NCBI RefSeq assembly: GCF_014697105.1
Contig: NZ_JACJRF010000041.1
Location: 1 to 47,905 of the forward strand
Direction of reading: 5' to 3'
From: Anabaena subtropica FACHB-260
Lineage (GTDB): Bacteria > Cyanobacteriota > Cyanobacteriia > Cyanobacteriales > Nostocaceae
DNA: 47,905 nt
Positions within the stretch are counted from its first letter, which is position 1. Each line of letters starts with the position of its first letter. Position numbers and translations under genes: made by a program. Positions 18,940 to 26,753 of this stretch are shown piece by piece. The notes beneath the pieces are model-generated. The model did no database searches. It was not told where the DNA came from and saw only the letters and a list, made by a program, of their open reading frames with translations.

Positions 18940-18985
18940 GAAAATTTATAGATTAATTTTTTTGGATGCTTCCTGCACAGGCAGC

Positions 18986-19104
18986 TTGACACGATTGAGT
19001 ATAGCTAAATCTAAAGTATAAGCTTCTTGATCTACCTTAATTTCTCACTTCACAGTAAATAATAGAGATATCGAAGTGGGATAGGACAAAACCTCAAAAA
19101 ACTT
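18986..19104 (+). promoter_or_regulatory. ndhN upstream region with consensus -35
   Basis: A perfect TTGACA lies at 18986-18991, pointing towards ndhN. The -10 at normal spacing is only a weak AATCTA/ATCTAA; TATAAG further on is too distant. A start within this region would give an ndhN leader of less than about 90 nt. The assignment is tentative. Confidence 0.3.
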
Positions 19105-19593
19105 ATGGCACTAATTACCACTGGTAACGGTTTAATTCGGGATCTGGAGAAATTTGGATCTGTAGGTGTTTATGTACCCTTGGAAGGGGGTTTTGAAGGG
19201 CGGTATCGGCGGCGGTTGCGTGCGACTGGCTATACAACTCTAGTCTTTACTGCTAGGGGACTGGGCGACGTAGCAGCTTACCTCACAGGAGTTCACGGAG
19301 TACGACCTCCCCACCTTGGCAAGAAAAGCTCTGGTAGTGGTGCAGCAGTAGGTAATGTATATTATCTGCCGCCAATTGTTGGTTATCAGCTAGAACAATT
19401 GCCACCCAAGTCTAAGGGTTTGGTGTTGTGGATCATTGAAGGGCATATTCTTTCTGATCAAGAGGTTGAGTTTTTGACCAATTTACCGAGTTTGGAACCA
19501 AGAGTGAAGGTAGTCGTTGAGAGAGGAGGCGATCGCGCTTTCCGTTGGAAGGCTCTTAAGGATACATTCTCTGCTACCTATCAGGCTGTTTAG
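19105..19593 (+). CDS. ndhN: NAD(P)H-quinone oxidoreductase subunit N
   Basis: 162 aa. NdhN is a hydrophilic subunit specific to the cyanobacterial and chloroplast NDH-1 complex, which carries out cyclic electron flow and respiration in thylakoids. Family segments are MALITTGNGLIRDLEKFGSV, EGGFEGRYRRRLRATGYTT and LVLWIIEGHILSDQEVEFL. No membrane segment is predicted, as expected for a peripheral subunit. It is divergent from the ribosomal operon and followed by a hairpin shared with the converging acetyltransferase. Confidence 0.95.
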   Translation: MALITTGNGLIRDLEKFGSVGVYVPLEGGFEGRYRRRLRATGYTTLVFTARGLGDVAAYLTGVHGVRPPHLGKKSSGSGAAVGNVYYLPPIVGYQLEQLPPKSKGLVLWIIEGHILSDQEVEFLTNLPSLEPRVKVVVERGGDRAFRWKALKDTFSATYQAV

Positions 19594-19598
19594 TTTTT

Positions 19599-19633
19599 AG
19601 GGGACAGGTTACAGGTTCTGTTCCTTGTCCCCT
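19599..19633. terminator. Shared hairpin between ndhN and the GNAT gene
   Basis: AGGGGACA (19599-19606) and TGTCCCCT (19626-19633) form an 8-bp stem around 19 nt. On the minus strand it is followed by AAAAACTA, on the plus strand by GTTATG, so the T-run needed for efficient termination is poor. The repeat overlaps the last codons of the acetyltransferase gene (stop at 19609). Confidence 0.4.
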
Positions 19634-20094
19634 GTTATGAGCATTTCTATTATGCTGACCCGAAAACCGCAGGATGCAAAGAACTTTCTGGCTCCTTCGT
19701 TGATGGCTGCGGTATCTAAGCGAATTTGCTCTACTCCCATTTGCCGGAAGCGTTCAATAGTTAGTTCTACTATTTGCTTTGCAATGCCTTGTTGACGATA
19801 CTCAGGCTCAACCCAGAGATCATGAATGAATCCAAATTCTTTTGTCCGATAAACGGGGATCTCTTGTTCAACTGTCGCCGCTACAAAAGCCACCAGTTGT
19901 CCTTGGTTGTCGGCTACCAGAAACACGCTACGTTCTTGATTTGCTAACTTTGTCAACCATTTTTCATAACGCTTTTCTGGTTGTGGTAAATAACCGTACT
20001 TGGCAGCATCCCAAGATTCATGTAAGGCACAAATCTTGACAACCATCGGCAAAACAGCAGGGACATCAGCTGGTGTTGCAGGGCGAATTAGCAT
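19609..20094 (-). CDS. GNAT-family N-acetyltransferase
   Basis: 161 aa, the size of a single GNAT domain, which transfers acetyl from acetyl-CoA to an amine. The pyrophosphate-binding motif A is LWVEPEYRQQGIAKQIVELT (about 93-112), with R100, Q101, G103 and A105 in the expected pattern. The C-terminal part LDTAAINEGARKFFASCGF matches GNAT motif B. The substrate cannot be told from the sequence. Its last residues (GDKEQNL) are encoded within the hairpin shared with ndhN. It stands alone between convergent ndhN and the next minus-strand gene. Confidence 0.85.
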   Translation of the reverse strand: MLIRPATPADVPAVLPMVVKICALHESWDAAKYGYLPQPEKRYEKWLTKLANQERSVFLVADNQGQLVAFVAATVEQEIPVYRTKEFGFIHDLWVEPEYRQQGIAKQIVELTIERFRQMGVEQIRLDTAAINEGARKFFASCGFRVSIIEMLITGDKEQNL

Positions 20095-20160
20095 AAGTTC
20101 TGAGAGGGGCTACAAGCTAGAGTAGTGGATTCTATCCATTAGAAAAGCCCTAGAAACTCT

Positions 20161-20619
20161 TCAAAAACTGACTGGGTAGATGAGATCAAATTCTCGATAA
20201 AGGGTAATCTGAGAGGAGTTATCTAGGGTGTCTAAGACTTTATAATCTAAGCCACCTGTAATTTGTGTGACCGGCCGCTTTAAAGGTTTCTCAAATTGAT
20301 GCCACTCACGGTTACTCCATTCATAAATTGCTGCATCTACATCGTTTTGTAATTCAGAAGCTAACAATAATAGTTCCAGTTTATCTTCTGTGTTACCAGT
20401 CAGGACAAATTTTAGAGAAACCGACTGAGTAATTGCTGGTCTAGGTTCGTTGGCTGCTAGGGTTTTGCAGTCTCCAAGCTGGATATCATAAGGCTGCAAT
20501 TGCAGATTTTCTTGCTGTTTTAGAATCTGTTCGATATCGTTTAAGCGTTGATCTAAATAAGGCAGCAGTCCTAGTTTGGCATCAGCCAGCAACTTGCGAA
20601 TATTGGATGTTTGGGTCAT
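20161..20619 (-). CDS. Hypothetical protein, cytosolic, 152 aa
   Basis: Not recognised. The protein begins MTQTSNIRKLLADAKLGLLP and has a helical, glutamine-rich first third (LDQRLNDIEQILKQQENLQL). A mixed beta-like part follows: VSLKFVLTGNTEDKLELLLL and ITLYREFDLIYPVSF. There is no signal peptide or membrane segment. Codon use and its placement between minus-strand genes look normal. A 66-nt gap precedes the GNAT gene, so they could share a transcript. No function is proposed. Confidence 0.7.
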   Translation of the reverse strand: MTQTSNIRKLLADAKLGLLPYLDQRLNDIEQILKQQENLQLQPYDIQLGDCKTLAANEPRPAITQSVSLKFVLTGNTEDKLELLLLASELQNDVDAAIYEWSNREWHQFEKPLKRPVTQITGGLDYKVLDTLDNSSQITLYREFDLIYPVSF

Positions 20620-20760
20620 TGTTGTTTTTTCCCTTTACCCAGTCAGATTAACGTTTTGTTGACTTAGCAGGAGAGAAACTTTGAAAAACTTTTTTTGCTT
20701 TTGGTAGTTGGCTGAACCAGCATGATTGGGTATGAGTAGGGGTGGGAACGTTTGAATTGT

Positions 20761-21588
20761 TTAGTCTTGTTGGTGAGCAAATTTATAACTACCCCAAAGA
20801 GACAGGGCGATCGCCATGACTAACAAGACAGGTATGCTGTACCAAGGGAACTGAGATAAGGGTAAATTAGCTGCTGCACGTAGCCCAGTACTGGTATAGG
20901 TCAGTGGTAATAAATACACTACAACTTGGAATGCTGTTGGTAAGGTACTGGGGTCGAAGAAGGTTGCGCCCAAGAAAGACATGGGGATAATGACAAAGTT
21001 ATTGTATAGTCCTACCGATTCGAGCGATCGCACTGATAATCCCACAATTACGCCTAAACCTGCAAAGACGGCACAATTCAACACCAACAACAGCAAAAAT
21101 AAGGGATTGAGAAAGTTCCAGTTTCTCGTTATGATCAGCGCCACCAAAATCACCGAACCGGAGGTCATCAAACCCCGCACAATTCCCGCCAGCATCTTAC
21201 CCAGGTGCAGCGCTAATGGATGTATGGGTGTGAGTAATAATTCTTCAAAGGTTTTGGTAAACAGTCTATCTCCACAAATGGAGAATGTTGTTCCACCAAA
21301 GCTAATGGTCATGGATGATAAGGCTACCATGCCGGGCAATAGGAATTCTAGATAGTTATCATAATTGCCACTGATGCCGGAACCTGGTCTAATCGAGTTA
21401 CCCAGCCCTAAACCAAAAGCTAAAATATATATAAGTGGTGATATTAAACCAGACGCAGCTACTTGTGTTAAACGCACACGTAAATCTAACCAGTCTCCCC
21501 AAAAGATAGTTAAGCTATCTACTAACAGGATTTGTAATTGTGAAGTCTTAAACTTCTTGCCCCAGATTAAAGCTCTTTGAGATGCCAC
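20761..21588 (-). CDS. ABC-2 type transporter permease
   Basis: 275 aa with about six hydrophobic segments (for example LRVRLTQVAASGLISPLIYI, GLMTSGSVILVALIIT, LFLLLLVLNCAVFAGLGVIV and IPVLLVMAIALSLWG). The pattern TKTFEELLLTPIHPLALHLG between the second and third segments is the ABC-2 family region seen in NodJ/YadH-like exporters. Such permeases pair with a separate ATPase to move drugs, lipids or polysaccharides; no ATPase gene is adjacent in this window, so the partner must be elsewhere. The substrate is unknown. Confidence 0.85.
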   Translation of the reverse strand: MASQRALIWGKKFKTSQLQILLVDSLTIFWGDWLDLRVRLTQVAASGLISPLIYILAFGLGLGNSIRPGSGISGNYDNYLEFLLPGMVALSSMTISFGGTTFSICGDRLFTKTFEELLLTPIHPLALHLGKMLAGIVRGLMTSGSVILVALIITRNWNFLNPLFLLLLVLNCAVFAGLGVIVGLSVRSLESVGLYNNFVIIPMSFLGATFFDPSTLPTAFQVVVYLLPLTYTSTGLRAAANLPLSQFPWYSIPVLLVMAIALSLWGSYKFAHQQD

Positions 21589-21704
21589 TTTTTTCAGTTA
21601 GGTGTCAAATTCGTTGTAAATATTACTTTACATTTTTTGGCATCTCACTTGCTCAAGGAGCAACTAGTATTTTATCAAGTCAGTTCTCTGGATTTTTACT
21701 CAAA

Positions 21705-21731
21705 AGACGCAGTAACATTGCCACTGCGTCT
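21705..21731 (-). terminator. Perfect 9-bp hairpin with T-run on the minus strand
   Basis: AGACGCAGT (21705-21713) and ACTGCGTCT (21723-21731) pair around a 9-nt loop. Read on the minus strand the stem is followed by TTTTGAGTAAAAA, giving an intrinsic terminator downstream of the pentapeptide gene (stop at 21887). It lies about 156 nt after the stop. A second palindrome, GGGTGGGT/ACCCACCC (21812-21819/21841-21848), is nearer but has no T-run. Confidence 0.5.
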
Positions 21732-21886
21732 CACTACCAATTGTATATTTTTTGCTAGATCACACTGTTAAACGCCAGTGCGTATTAATCTTAATTTTCA
21801 TATTCTTGTAAGGGTGGGTGATAACACCCAACTTGAACTTACCCACCCCATTCTGTCTTTTTTAAAGCCAGCTGAATTAGTTCAAC

Positions 21887-22345
21887 CTAATCCCAATCAG
21901 GAATATTTTGAGCTTCTTCACCACCTATACCGATCGCTGTATTATAAATTTCTGCATCGGTGATGGTGAGGTCATCCATTGATGCACCATATACGTTGGA
22001 ATCGATCACATGGGCGCGAGTCAAGTTTGCCCCATTAAGATTAGCTTGCTTGAAATTGACGTTGGTTAGGTAGGCTGAAGTTAAGTTAGCTTTTTTTAAG
22101 TTGGCGTTGGTTAAGTCAGCACCTTCGAGGTTAGCACCTTCGAGGTTAGCACCAGCTAGATTTGCGCCTCGTAAGTCGGCTCCAATTAAATGAGCGTTAC
22201 TGAGGTTCATGCCTGTTAGATTACACCCGTTACATTCCCCAGTTGATAATAACCTTTGTAGGTCTTGCGGATTCCCGGCTGTGACTGAGTTAGCCAAAAA
22301 TAGGGGAGCTGCTAAGGCTAGAGCCGCGAATAGCTTAAGTTTCAT
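21887..22345 (-). CDS. Secreted pentapeptide-repeat protein
   Basis: 152 aa. A signal peptide is evident (MKLKLFAALALAAPLFLANS, with cleavage probable near VTAG). From about residue 40 the sequence follows the A(N/D)LxX pentapeptide code through LSNAHLIGADLRGANLAGAN and the next ~80 residues, forming a short right-handed quadrilateral beta-helix of roughly four turns. Such proteins are very abundant in cyanobacteria, including in the thylakoid lumen and periplasm; most have no known function. CNGC (about 39-42) precedes the helix. The final ~20 residues are acidic and non-repetitive. Confidence 0.85.
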   Translation of the reverse strand: MKLKLFAALALAAPLFLANSVTAGNPQDLQRLLSTGECNGCNLTGMNLSNAHLIGADLRGANLAGANLEGANLEGADLTNANLKKANLTSAYLTNVNFKQANLNGANLTRAHVIDSNVYGASMDDLTITDAEIYNTAIGIGGEEAQNIPDWD

Positions 22346-22657
22346 ATATTTTCCCCTTTCTAGTTAATTTGTGTCCGTTCTTTACCTCACATTTCTATTA
22401 TCTCACTAAAATTCAGGATAATGTTGATTTAAAGCACAACTTGCTTATAATCTATACAAAGTTTGATTGTCTTGCTAGACATAAGATTGAATCTGACTTT
22501 CAGCCATTTCTATCTAAAGAATTAAGCATAAATACTTGAATTAATTTAGTGTTAAATATTTTTAAGCTGTTGCACCATTTAGTAAATGTTTCTTATTAAA
22601 AGTTTTCAGTATTTTCCTATTACTAAATAATACATAGTAAAAAATATATTTAGTAAT
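22346..22657. other. AT-rich intergenic stretch, nothing assigned
   Basis: This 312-nt gap between the pentapeptide gene and the hydrolase gene is AT-rich and lacks open frames, repeats or recognisable RNAs. It should hold the minus-strand promoter of the pentapeptide gene, but no -35/-10 pair was good enough to call. Confidence 0.6.
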
Positions 22658-23521
22658 TTAAATTACTAAATAGTCTCGAATATACTGGTTGACTAATTCT
22701 GGCTGTTCTTGCTGTACCCAATGTCCACAAGCGTGAATATACTTAATTTGTAGGTTTTTGACATAGGTTGAAGTGTTATAAGTAAGTTCCTTGCCAAGAG
22801 CCGTATCATTTTCTCCCCAAATCATCAGTGTTGGTACGTTTAAAATACCCCAATCTCTATTAAAGAAGGAGCTAGAAAAAATATTGCGATAATAATTCAA
22901 CATTGCTGTGATAGCACCTGGTTTTGCAGCTGCATCTTTATAGATATTCAGGTCAGTTTGAGTAAAGGCATTTTTATTAACTGCTGTGCCTTGAATAGTA
23001 CTTGAGATTGCTTGATAATTGGTAGATTGGAGGAGTAATTCAGGCAGTCCTGGGAGTTGAAATAAAAAGATATACCAGCTACGTAATAACTGTTGAGGAC
23101 TATAGAGACCTTGGGCAAATTTGGCTGGGTGGGGTAAATTGAGGATGATTAACTGCTCTAACATACTGGGGTGAGCATAAGCGAATGACCAAGCGATCGC
23201 ACCACCCCAATCATGACCAACTAAAATACACTTCTCATGTCCTAGTCCTTTGATGAGTCCCGCGACATCTTTGATAAACTCATCCATGACATAAGCTGAT
23301 TGCTCCTTCGGCTTGTCACTATCGTTATACCCACGCAAGTCAACAGCCACAACTTGAAAATATTGAGCAAATTCTGGTATTTGGTGTCGCCAGGAATACC
23401 AACATTCAGGGAACCCATGTAACATCAGCATCAATGGCCCAGTTCCTTGGGTGACGTAGTGTAGTTTCACTCCATTGGTAGTGATATATTCATGTTTCCA
23501 TGTATCTTGCGCGACGGGCAT
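22658..23521 (-). CDS. Alpha/beta hydrolase of the epoxide hydrolase/dehalogenase type
   Basis: 287 aa. The oxyanion motif HGFPE lies at 35-39. The nucleophile elbow GHDWGG has aspartate D104 in the nucleophile position, characteristic of epoxide hydrolases and haloalkane dehalogenases rather than serine esterases. The catalytic pair is completed by D239 (WGENDTAL) and H267 (CGHWVQQEQP). HGFPE and W105 favour an epoxide hydrolase over a dehalogenase, but the substrate is not determined. No signal peptide, so cytosolic. It stands alone. Confidence 0.88.
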   Translation of the reverse strand: MPVAQDTWKHEYITTNGVKLHYVTQGTGPLMLMLHGFPECWYSWRHQIPEFAQYFQVVAVDLRGYNDSDKPKEQSAYVMDEFIKDVAGLIKGLGHEKCILVGHDWGGAIAWSFAYAHPSMLEQLIILNLPHPAKFAQGLYSPQQLLRSWYIFLFQLPGLPELLLQSTNYQAISSTIQGTAVNKNAFTQTDLNIYKDAAAKPGAITAMLNYYRNIFSSSFFNRDWGILNVPTLMIWGENDTALGKELTYNTSTYVKNLQIKYIHACGHWVQQEQPELVNQYIRDYLVI

Positions 23522-23698
23522 AGGCTGTATTTCTTGTAAGGATCAGATTGCTGATTATTTACATAATGTCAATTATTGCCAAGTTCAACATCTGTTGATA
23601 GACAGGTTAGGGGAAAAAATATATGGCGAATGGAGGAGATTCCAGACCACGGAATTTGTACTTGATTTTTGAAATGTATGTAGGGTAGGCATTGCCAG

Positions 23699-23998
23699 AT
23701 GAATATAAAGCAAAAACTAGTCTCAATTATCAAAGTTATATCTACAGTTCTCATCACTAGTGCTATTGGCTTAGAAGCGTGGAATGTTTATGCTGTAATC
23801 ACTAAAAGCAATATTTCCAGCATTTTAAACCCCATTTTTTGGGTTGAGCGTTTTGCCGTTACGTGCCACTTAGTTGAAGGAATCATCGCCGCTTTTTATG
23901 CTCCTACCAAAAAAAAGATGCCAATTAAATATGGCATCTACACTTTTTTTGTGGGTACAGTTGGTTTATTAGAATTATTTGGCAAGGAGTCTGAATAG
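23699..23998 (+). CDS. Small membrane protein, hypothetical
   Basis: 99 aa, unrecognised. Three hydrophobic stretches are visible: about 7-27 (VSIIKVISTVLITSAIGLEA), 49-68 (VERFAVTCHLVEGIIAAFYA) and 79-95 (GIYTFFVGTVGLLELF). This suggests a three-helix membrane protein. KKKMP between segments two and three favours a cytoplasmic loop. It converges on the EAL gene (24 nt gap). Start is ATG at 23699, without a clear ribosome binding site. Confidence 0.6.
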   Translation: MNIKQKLVSIIKVISTVLITSAIGLEAWNVYAVITKSNISSILNPIFWVERFAVTCHLVEGIIAAFYAPTKKKMPIKYGIYTFFVGTVGLLELFGKESE

Positions 23999-24021
23999 AT
24001 ATGTGATATGGCTGTAAAACC

Positions 24022-25722
24022 TTATACAGCGATCGCCTCTTTTTCTTGCATTAGTTCCCTTATCTTGTTGGCAGGTGCAGGGATACCAAAGTAATATCCC
24101 TGACCTTCATGACATCCCCGCTTTTGTAGATAATTAAGTTGTTGTTGGGTTTCTATCCCCTCGGCGGTGATCTTCAATTGCAGGCTTTTGGCTAAGGCAA
24201 TAATGGCATTAGTCACAGCAGCACTATCGGGATTAGAGACTACATCCTGCACAAATGACCGATCAATTTTTAGCATATTTACAGGAAAGCGCTTCAGATA
24301 GTTGAGAGAAGAATAACCAGTACCGAAGTCATCTAAAGCTAACCATACGCCTAACTCTTGTAATTGTTTCAAGATGTTTACAGAACGCTGAACATCTGTC
24401 ATTAAAGAACTTTCAGTGACCTCCAGTTCCAGATAAGATGGATGCAAACCACTCTCTTGCATAATTTGACTGACAAGTTCTACCAGATTTGATTGTTCAA
24501 ATTGTCTAGCTGATAGATTTACCGACATCCGTATTGGTGGAAGTCCAGCCAGTTGCCAAGCACGATTTTGCAGACAAGCAGTTCGCAACACCCATTCGCC
24601 AATTTCCACAATCGATCCGTTGGCTTCGGCGATGGGAATAAACTTGGCAGGAGATACTAAACCCCGTGTGGGATGTTGCCAGCGTACCAACGCTTCAACG
24701 GCTGTTATTTGTCCAGTGTACAAATCAATAATGGGTTGATAATAAACGATGATTTCATTTCGTTCTAAGGCCCCACGCAGTTCATTCTCTAACACCAATC
24801 GTTCTTGTAGTTGAGCGTTAATCTCTGGCGAATAAAACTGGTGTTGGCTCCTTCCCTGTTGTTTAGCTTGATACAAGGCTATATGAGCTTGCTGCAATAA
24901 CTGATCTATATCGTGAAGATTATCTGGTTCATTAATTGTGATGCCGATGCTAGCTGTGATGTGAATCTGGTTGCCTTGGATAGTAAATGGTTTATTTATA
25001 ATACTCAGCAGCATTTGAGAAAGGTTAACGATACTTTCAATCGAAGGAATTTCTATGCGAGCGATCGCAAATTCATCTCCACTCATATGAGCTAAAATAT
25101 CTGCCTGGGCTAGGCAACTTGTCAAGCGCTGGGCTACTGCTCTTAATAGTAAATTTGATTGCTCATGTTCTAGTGCATGACTCACCCCAGTAAAATCATC
25201 AATCCCCAACACCATTACAGCTACCATTTTTTGGCTGTGCTGCGATTGAGACATAATCTGATTAACACGTTCTCGCAATAAGTCCCGATTGGGCAAGCCA
25301 GTGAGTTCGTCATAATTGCTGATATAGTCAATCAACTCGTCTAATTTGCGGAGAGTTTGTGATGTATCTGCCATTAGCGTTCCGGCTTCATCAACAAATT
25401 CTGTAGGCAGACTAGGTAAGGCTTTATTATTGAGATAGTCTCGGAGTGTGGCAGATGTCAAGTTGACTGGAAGGAGCAAATGGTGAAGTGCATAGAGGGT
25501 AGCGGCTGTACCAATTAAGGTAGCTAATAAAGCAATAACCAGAACTCGAATTGTCATCTCCCAAGAATAGGAATTGGAGATGACGAAACTGAATAATAAA
25601 GTCAAAAGCGGGATGTGAGTACCTAAAAACGCCACTGACATGATTTTGGCGGTGTAACTTTTGTTGAGCAATTTAAAATTATCTAGGGCTGAGTATAAAT
25701 AGAGCTTTTGATTCAATTGCAT
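24022..25722 (-). CDS. Membrane GGDEF-EAL protein, probable c-di-GMP phosphodiesterase
   Basis: 566 aa from ATG at 25722 (an in-frame TTG at 25752 is also possible but has no ribosome binding site). Two transmembrane segments near the N-terminus (IMSVAFLGTHIPLLTLLFSF, then VLVIALLATLIGTAATLYAL) are followed by a HAMP-like linker, a GGDEF domain starting DELTGLPNRD, and an EAL domain. The GGDEF signature reads SGDEF (214-218), with the first glycine lost, so cyclase activity is doubtful. The EAL domain keeps E343-A-L, NLSARQF, EVTESS, DDFGTGYSS, LKIDRSF and AEGIET, the metal and catalytic residues. Hydrolysis of c-di-GMP at the membrane is inferred. The signal sensed is unknown. Confidence 0.88.
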   Translation of the reverse strand: MQLNQKLYLYSALDNFKLLNKSYTAKIMSVAFLGTHIPLLTLLFSFVISNSYSWEMTIRVLVIALLATLIGTAATLYALHHLLLPVNLTSATLRDYLNNKALPSLPTEFVDEAGTLMADTSQTLRKLDELIDYISNYDELTGLPNRDLLRERVNQIMSQSQHSQKMVAVMVLGIDDFTGVSHALEHEQSNLLLRAVAQRLTSCLAQADILAHMSGDEFAIARIEIPSIESIVNLSQMLLSIINKPFTIQGNQIHITASIGITINEPDNLHDIDQLLQQAHIALYQAKQQGRSQHQFYSPEINAQLQERLVLENELRGALERNEIIVYYQPIIDLYTGQITAVEALVRWQHPTRGLVSPAKFIPIAEANGSIVEIGEWVLRTACLQNRAWQLAGLPPIRMSVNLSARQFEQSNLVELVSQIMQESGLHPSYLELEVTESSLMTDVQRSVNILKQLQELGVWLALDDFGTGYSSLNYLKRFPVNMLKIDRSFVQDVVSNPDSAAVTNAIIALAKSLQLKITAEGIETQQQLNYLQKRGCHEGQGYYFGIPAPANKIRELMQEKEAIAV

Positions 25723-25752
25723 AGATCCTTTGTGGCGTTTGAAGATTGGCAA

Positions 25753-26246
25753 ATTGTTGCTTAGGTGTCTTGGTTATTCTGATTCACCAGCCAGTGAAAA
25801 CAAACCAATATGATGTTATTTATTATGCTGCCCTAAATAACGATCAAATGTATAGATATTTATTTATAGTTTCTGTAAATATTAGAGTTGGGGAATTTAT
25901 CGAAAATTATAATTCTAGTGTTTTTACTGATAAATATATAAAAAATAGTAATATTTTTAAATAAAAATGTTATAAATGTAATCGTCTCCGCCTGACTGGA
26001 TATAATCACTTACGGCAGATCGTCATATCATCATACTTGTGTGATCTAAGCGAAACCTGCTATAGATTAGAGATGAAGTGAAGGGGTAGGATTAATAGGA
26101 GCGATCGCTGTAGGAATTGCTTTAGCCCTAGAATGACAAGTAAAGCTCTGAGGACAATTTAATATTAATATTAAAGATTTTTATATTAGTTAGCTTGAGT
26201 TGATTTGTTTTTACCTATTTACATATATAAGAATATTCATTAGAAA
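25753..26246. other. Intergenic stretch of 494 nt, very AT-rich
   Basis: The first part is strongly AT-rich and empty. It contains a HIP1 octamer (26101-26108). A short frame reading GAIAVGIALALE then stop covers 26098-26136 with no start codon. This could be a coding remnant but is too short to assign. A promoter candidate at 26037-26066 is listed separately. Confidence 0.5.
26037..26066 (+). promoter_or_regulatory. Candidate promoter upstream of the DUF2335 gene
   Basis: TTGTGT (26037-26042) and TATAGA (26061-26066) are separated by 18 nt. A start near 26073 would give a leader of about 175 nt before the ATG at 26247. The match is moderate. Confidence 0.35.
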
Positions 26247-26753
26247 ATGAATGAATCAAATTCCGACAAAAAAACTGAAAATACTAATGTCGAGGCTCAA
26301 GCTCATGATAGCGATTTGAAACAAATAAATGTAGAACTTAGTCACTGTATCGAAGCTAGCATTGAATTTATGGGTAAACTTCCACCACCGATGGTTCTTC
26401 AGCAATATAACACTATCCATCCCAATACATCCGACCGGATTATTTCTATGGTTGAAAGAGAGCAAGAACACAAGCATAAAATGCGAGAAAAGCTGATAGA
26501 TACTCAAATATTAGATATGAAACAAAAAAGTAATGAAAGGCAATTAGAACAAATTTTCGGATTTTCTATTGGGGTGATATCAATTATATCTGGTTCAATT
26601 ATAGCAATTTGCAAGTCTCCTCTAGCTGGTAGTTTTATCAGTTCAACAGGATTAATTTGTTTAGCGTTTATTTTCTTATTTGTTCATAAGAAGCAGCAAA
26701 AAAACAACTATCAATCAGAACTACCAAATACCAATTCGGCAGATAAGATTTAA
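26247..26753 (+). CDS. DUF2335-type small membrane protein
   Basis: 168 aa. The segment FMGKLPPPMVLQQYNTIHPN followed by SDRIISMVEREQEHKHKMRE matches the DUF2335 pattern (a PPP motif, then an ERI-x-EreQ-H helix), a family of small predicted membrane proteins of unknown function found in diverse bacteria and phages. Two transmembrane segments lie at the C-terminus (FSIGVISIISGSIIAICKS and SFISSTGLICLAFIFLFVHK) with a charged tail. The N-terminal ~35 residues are polar. Its stop overlaps by 4 nt the stop of the converging peptidase gene. Confidence 0.75.
   Translation: MNESNSDKKTENTNVEAQAHDSDLKQINVELSHCIEASIEFMGKLPPPMVLQQYNTIHPNTSDRIISMVEREQEHKHKMREKLIDTQILDMKQKSNERQLEQIFGFSIGVISIISGSIIAICKSPLAGSFISSTGLICLAFIFLFVHKKQQKNNYQSELPNTNSADKI

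Noticed and set aside
26098-26136. A short frame GAIAVGIALALE before the DUF2335 gene
   Set aside because: No start codon and only a dozen codons after the preceding in-frame segment; it cannot be separated from chance.
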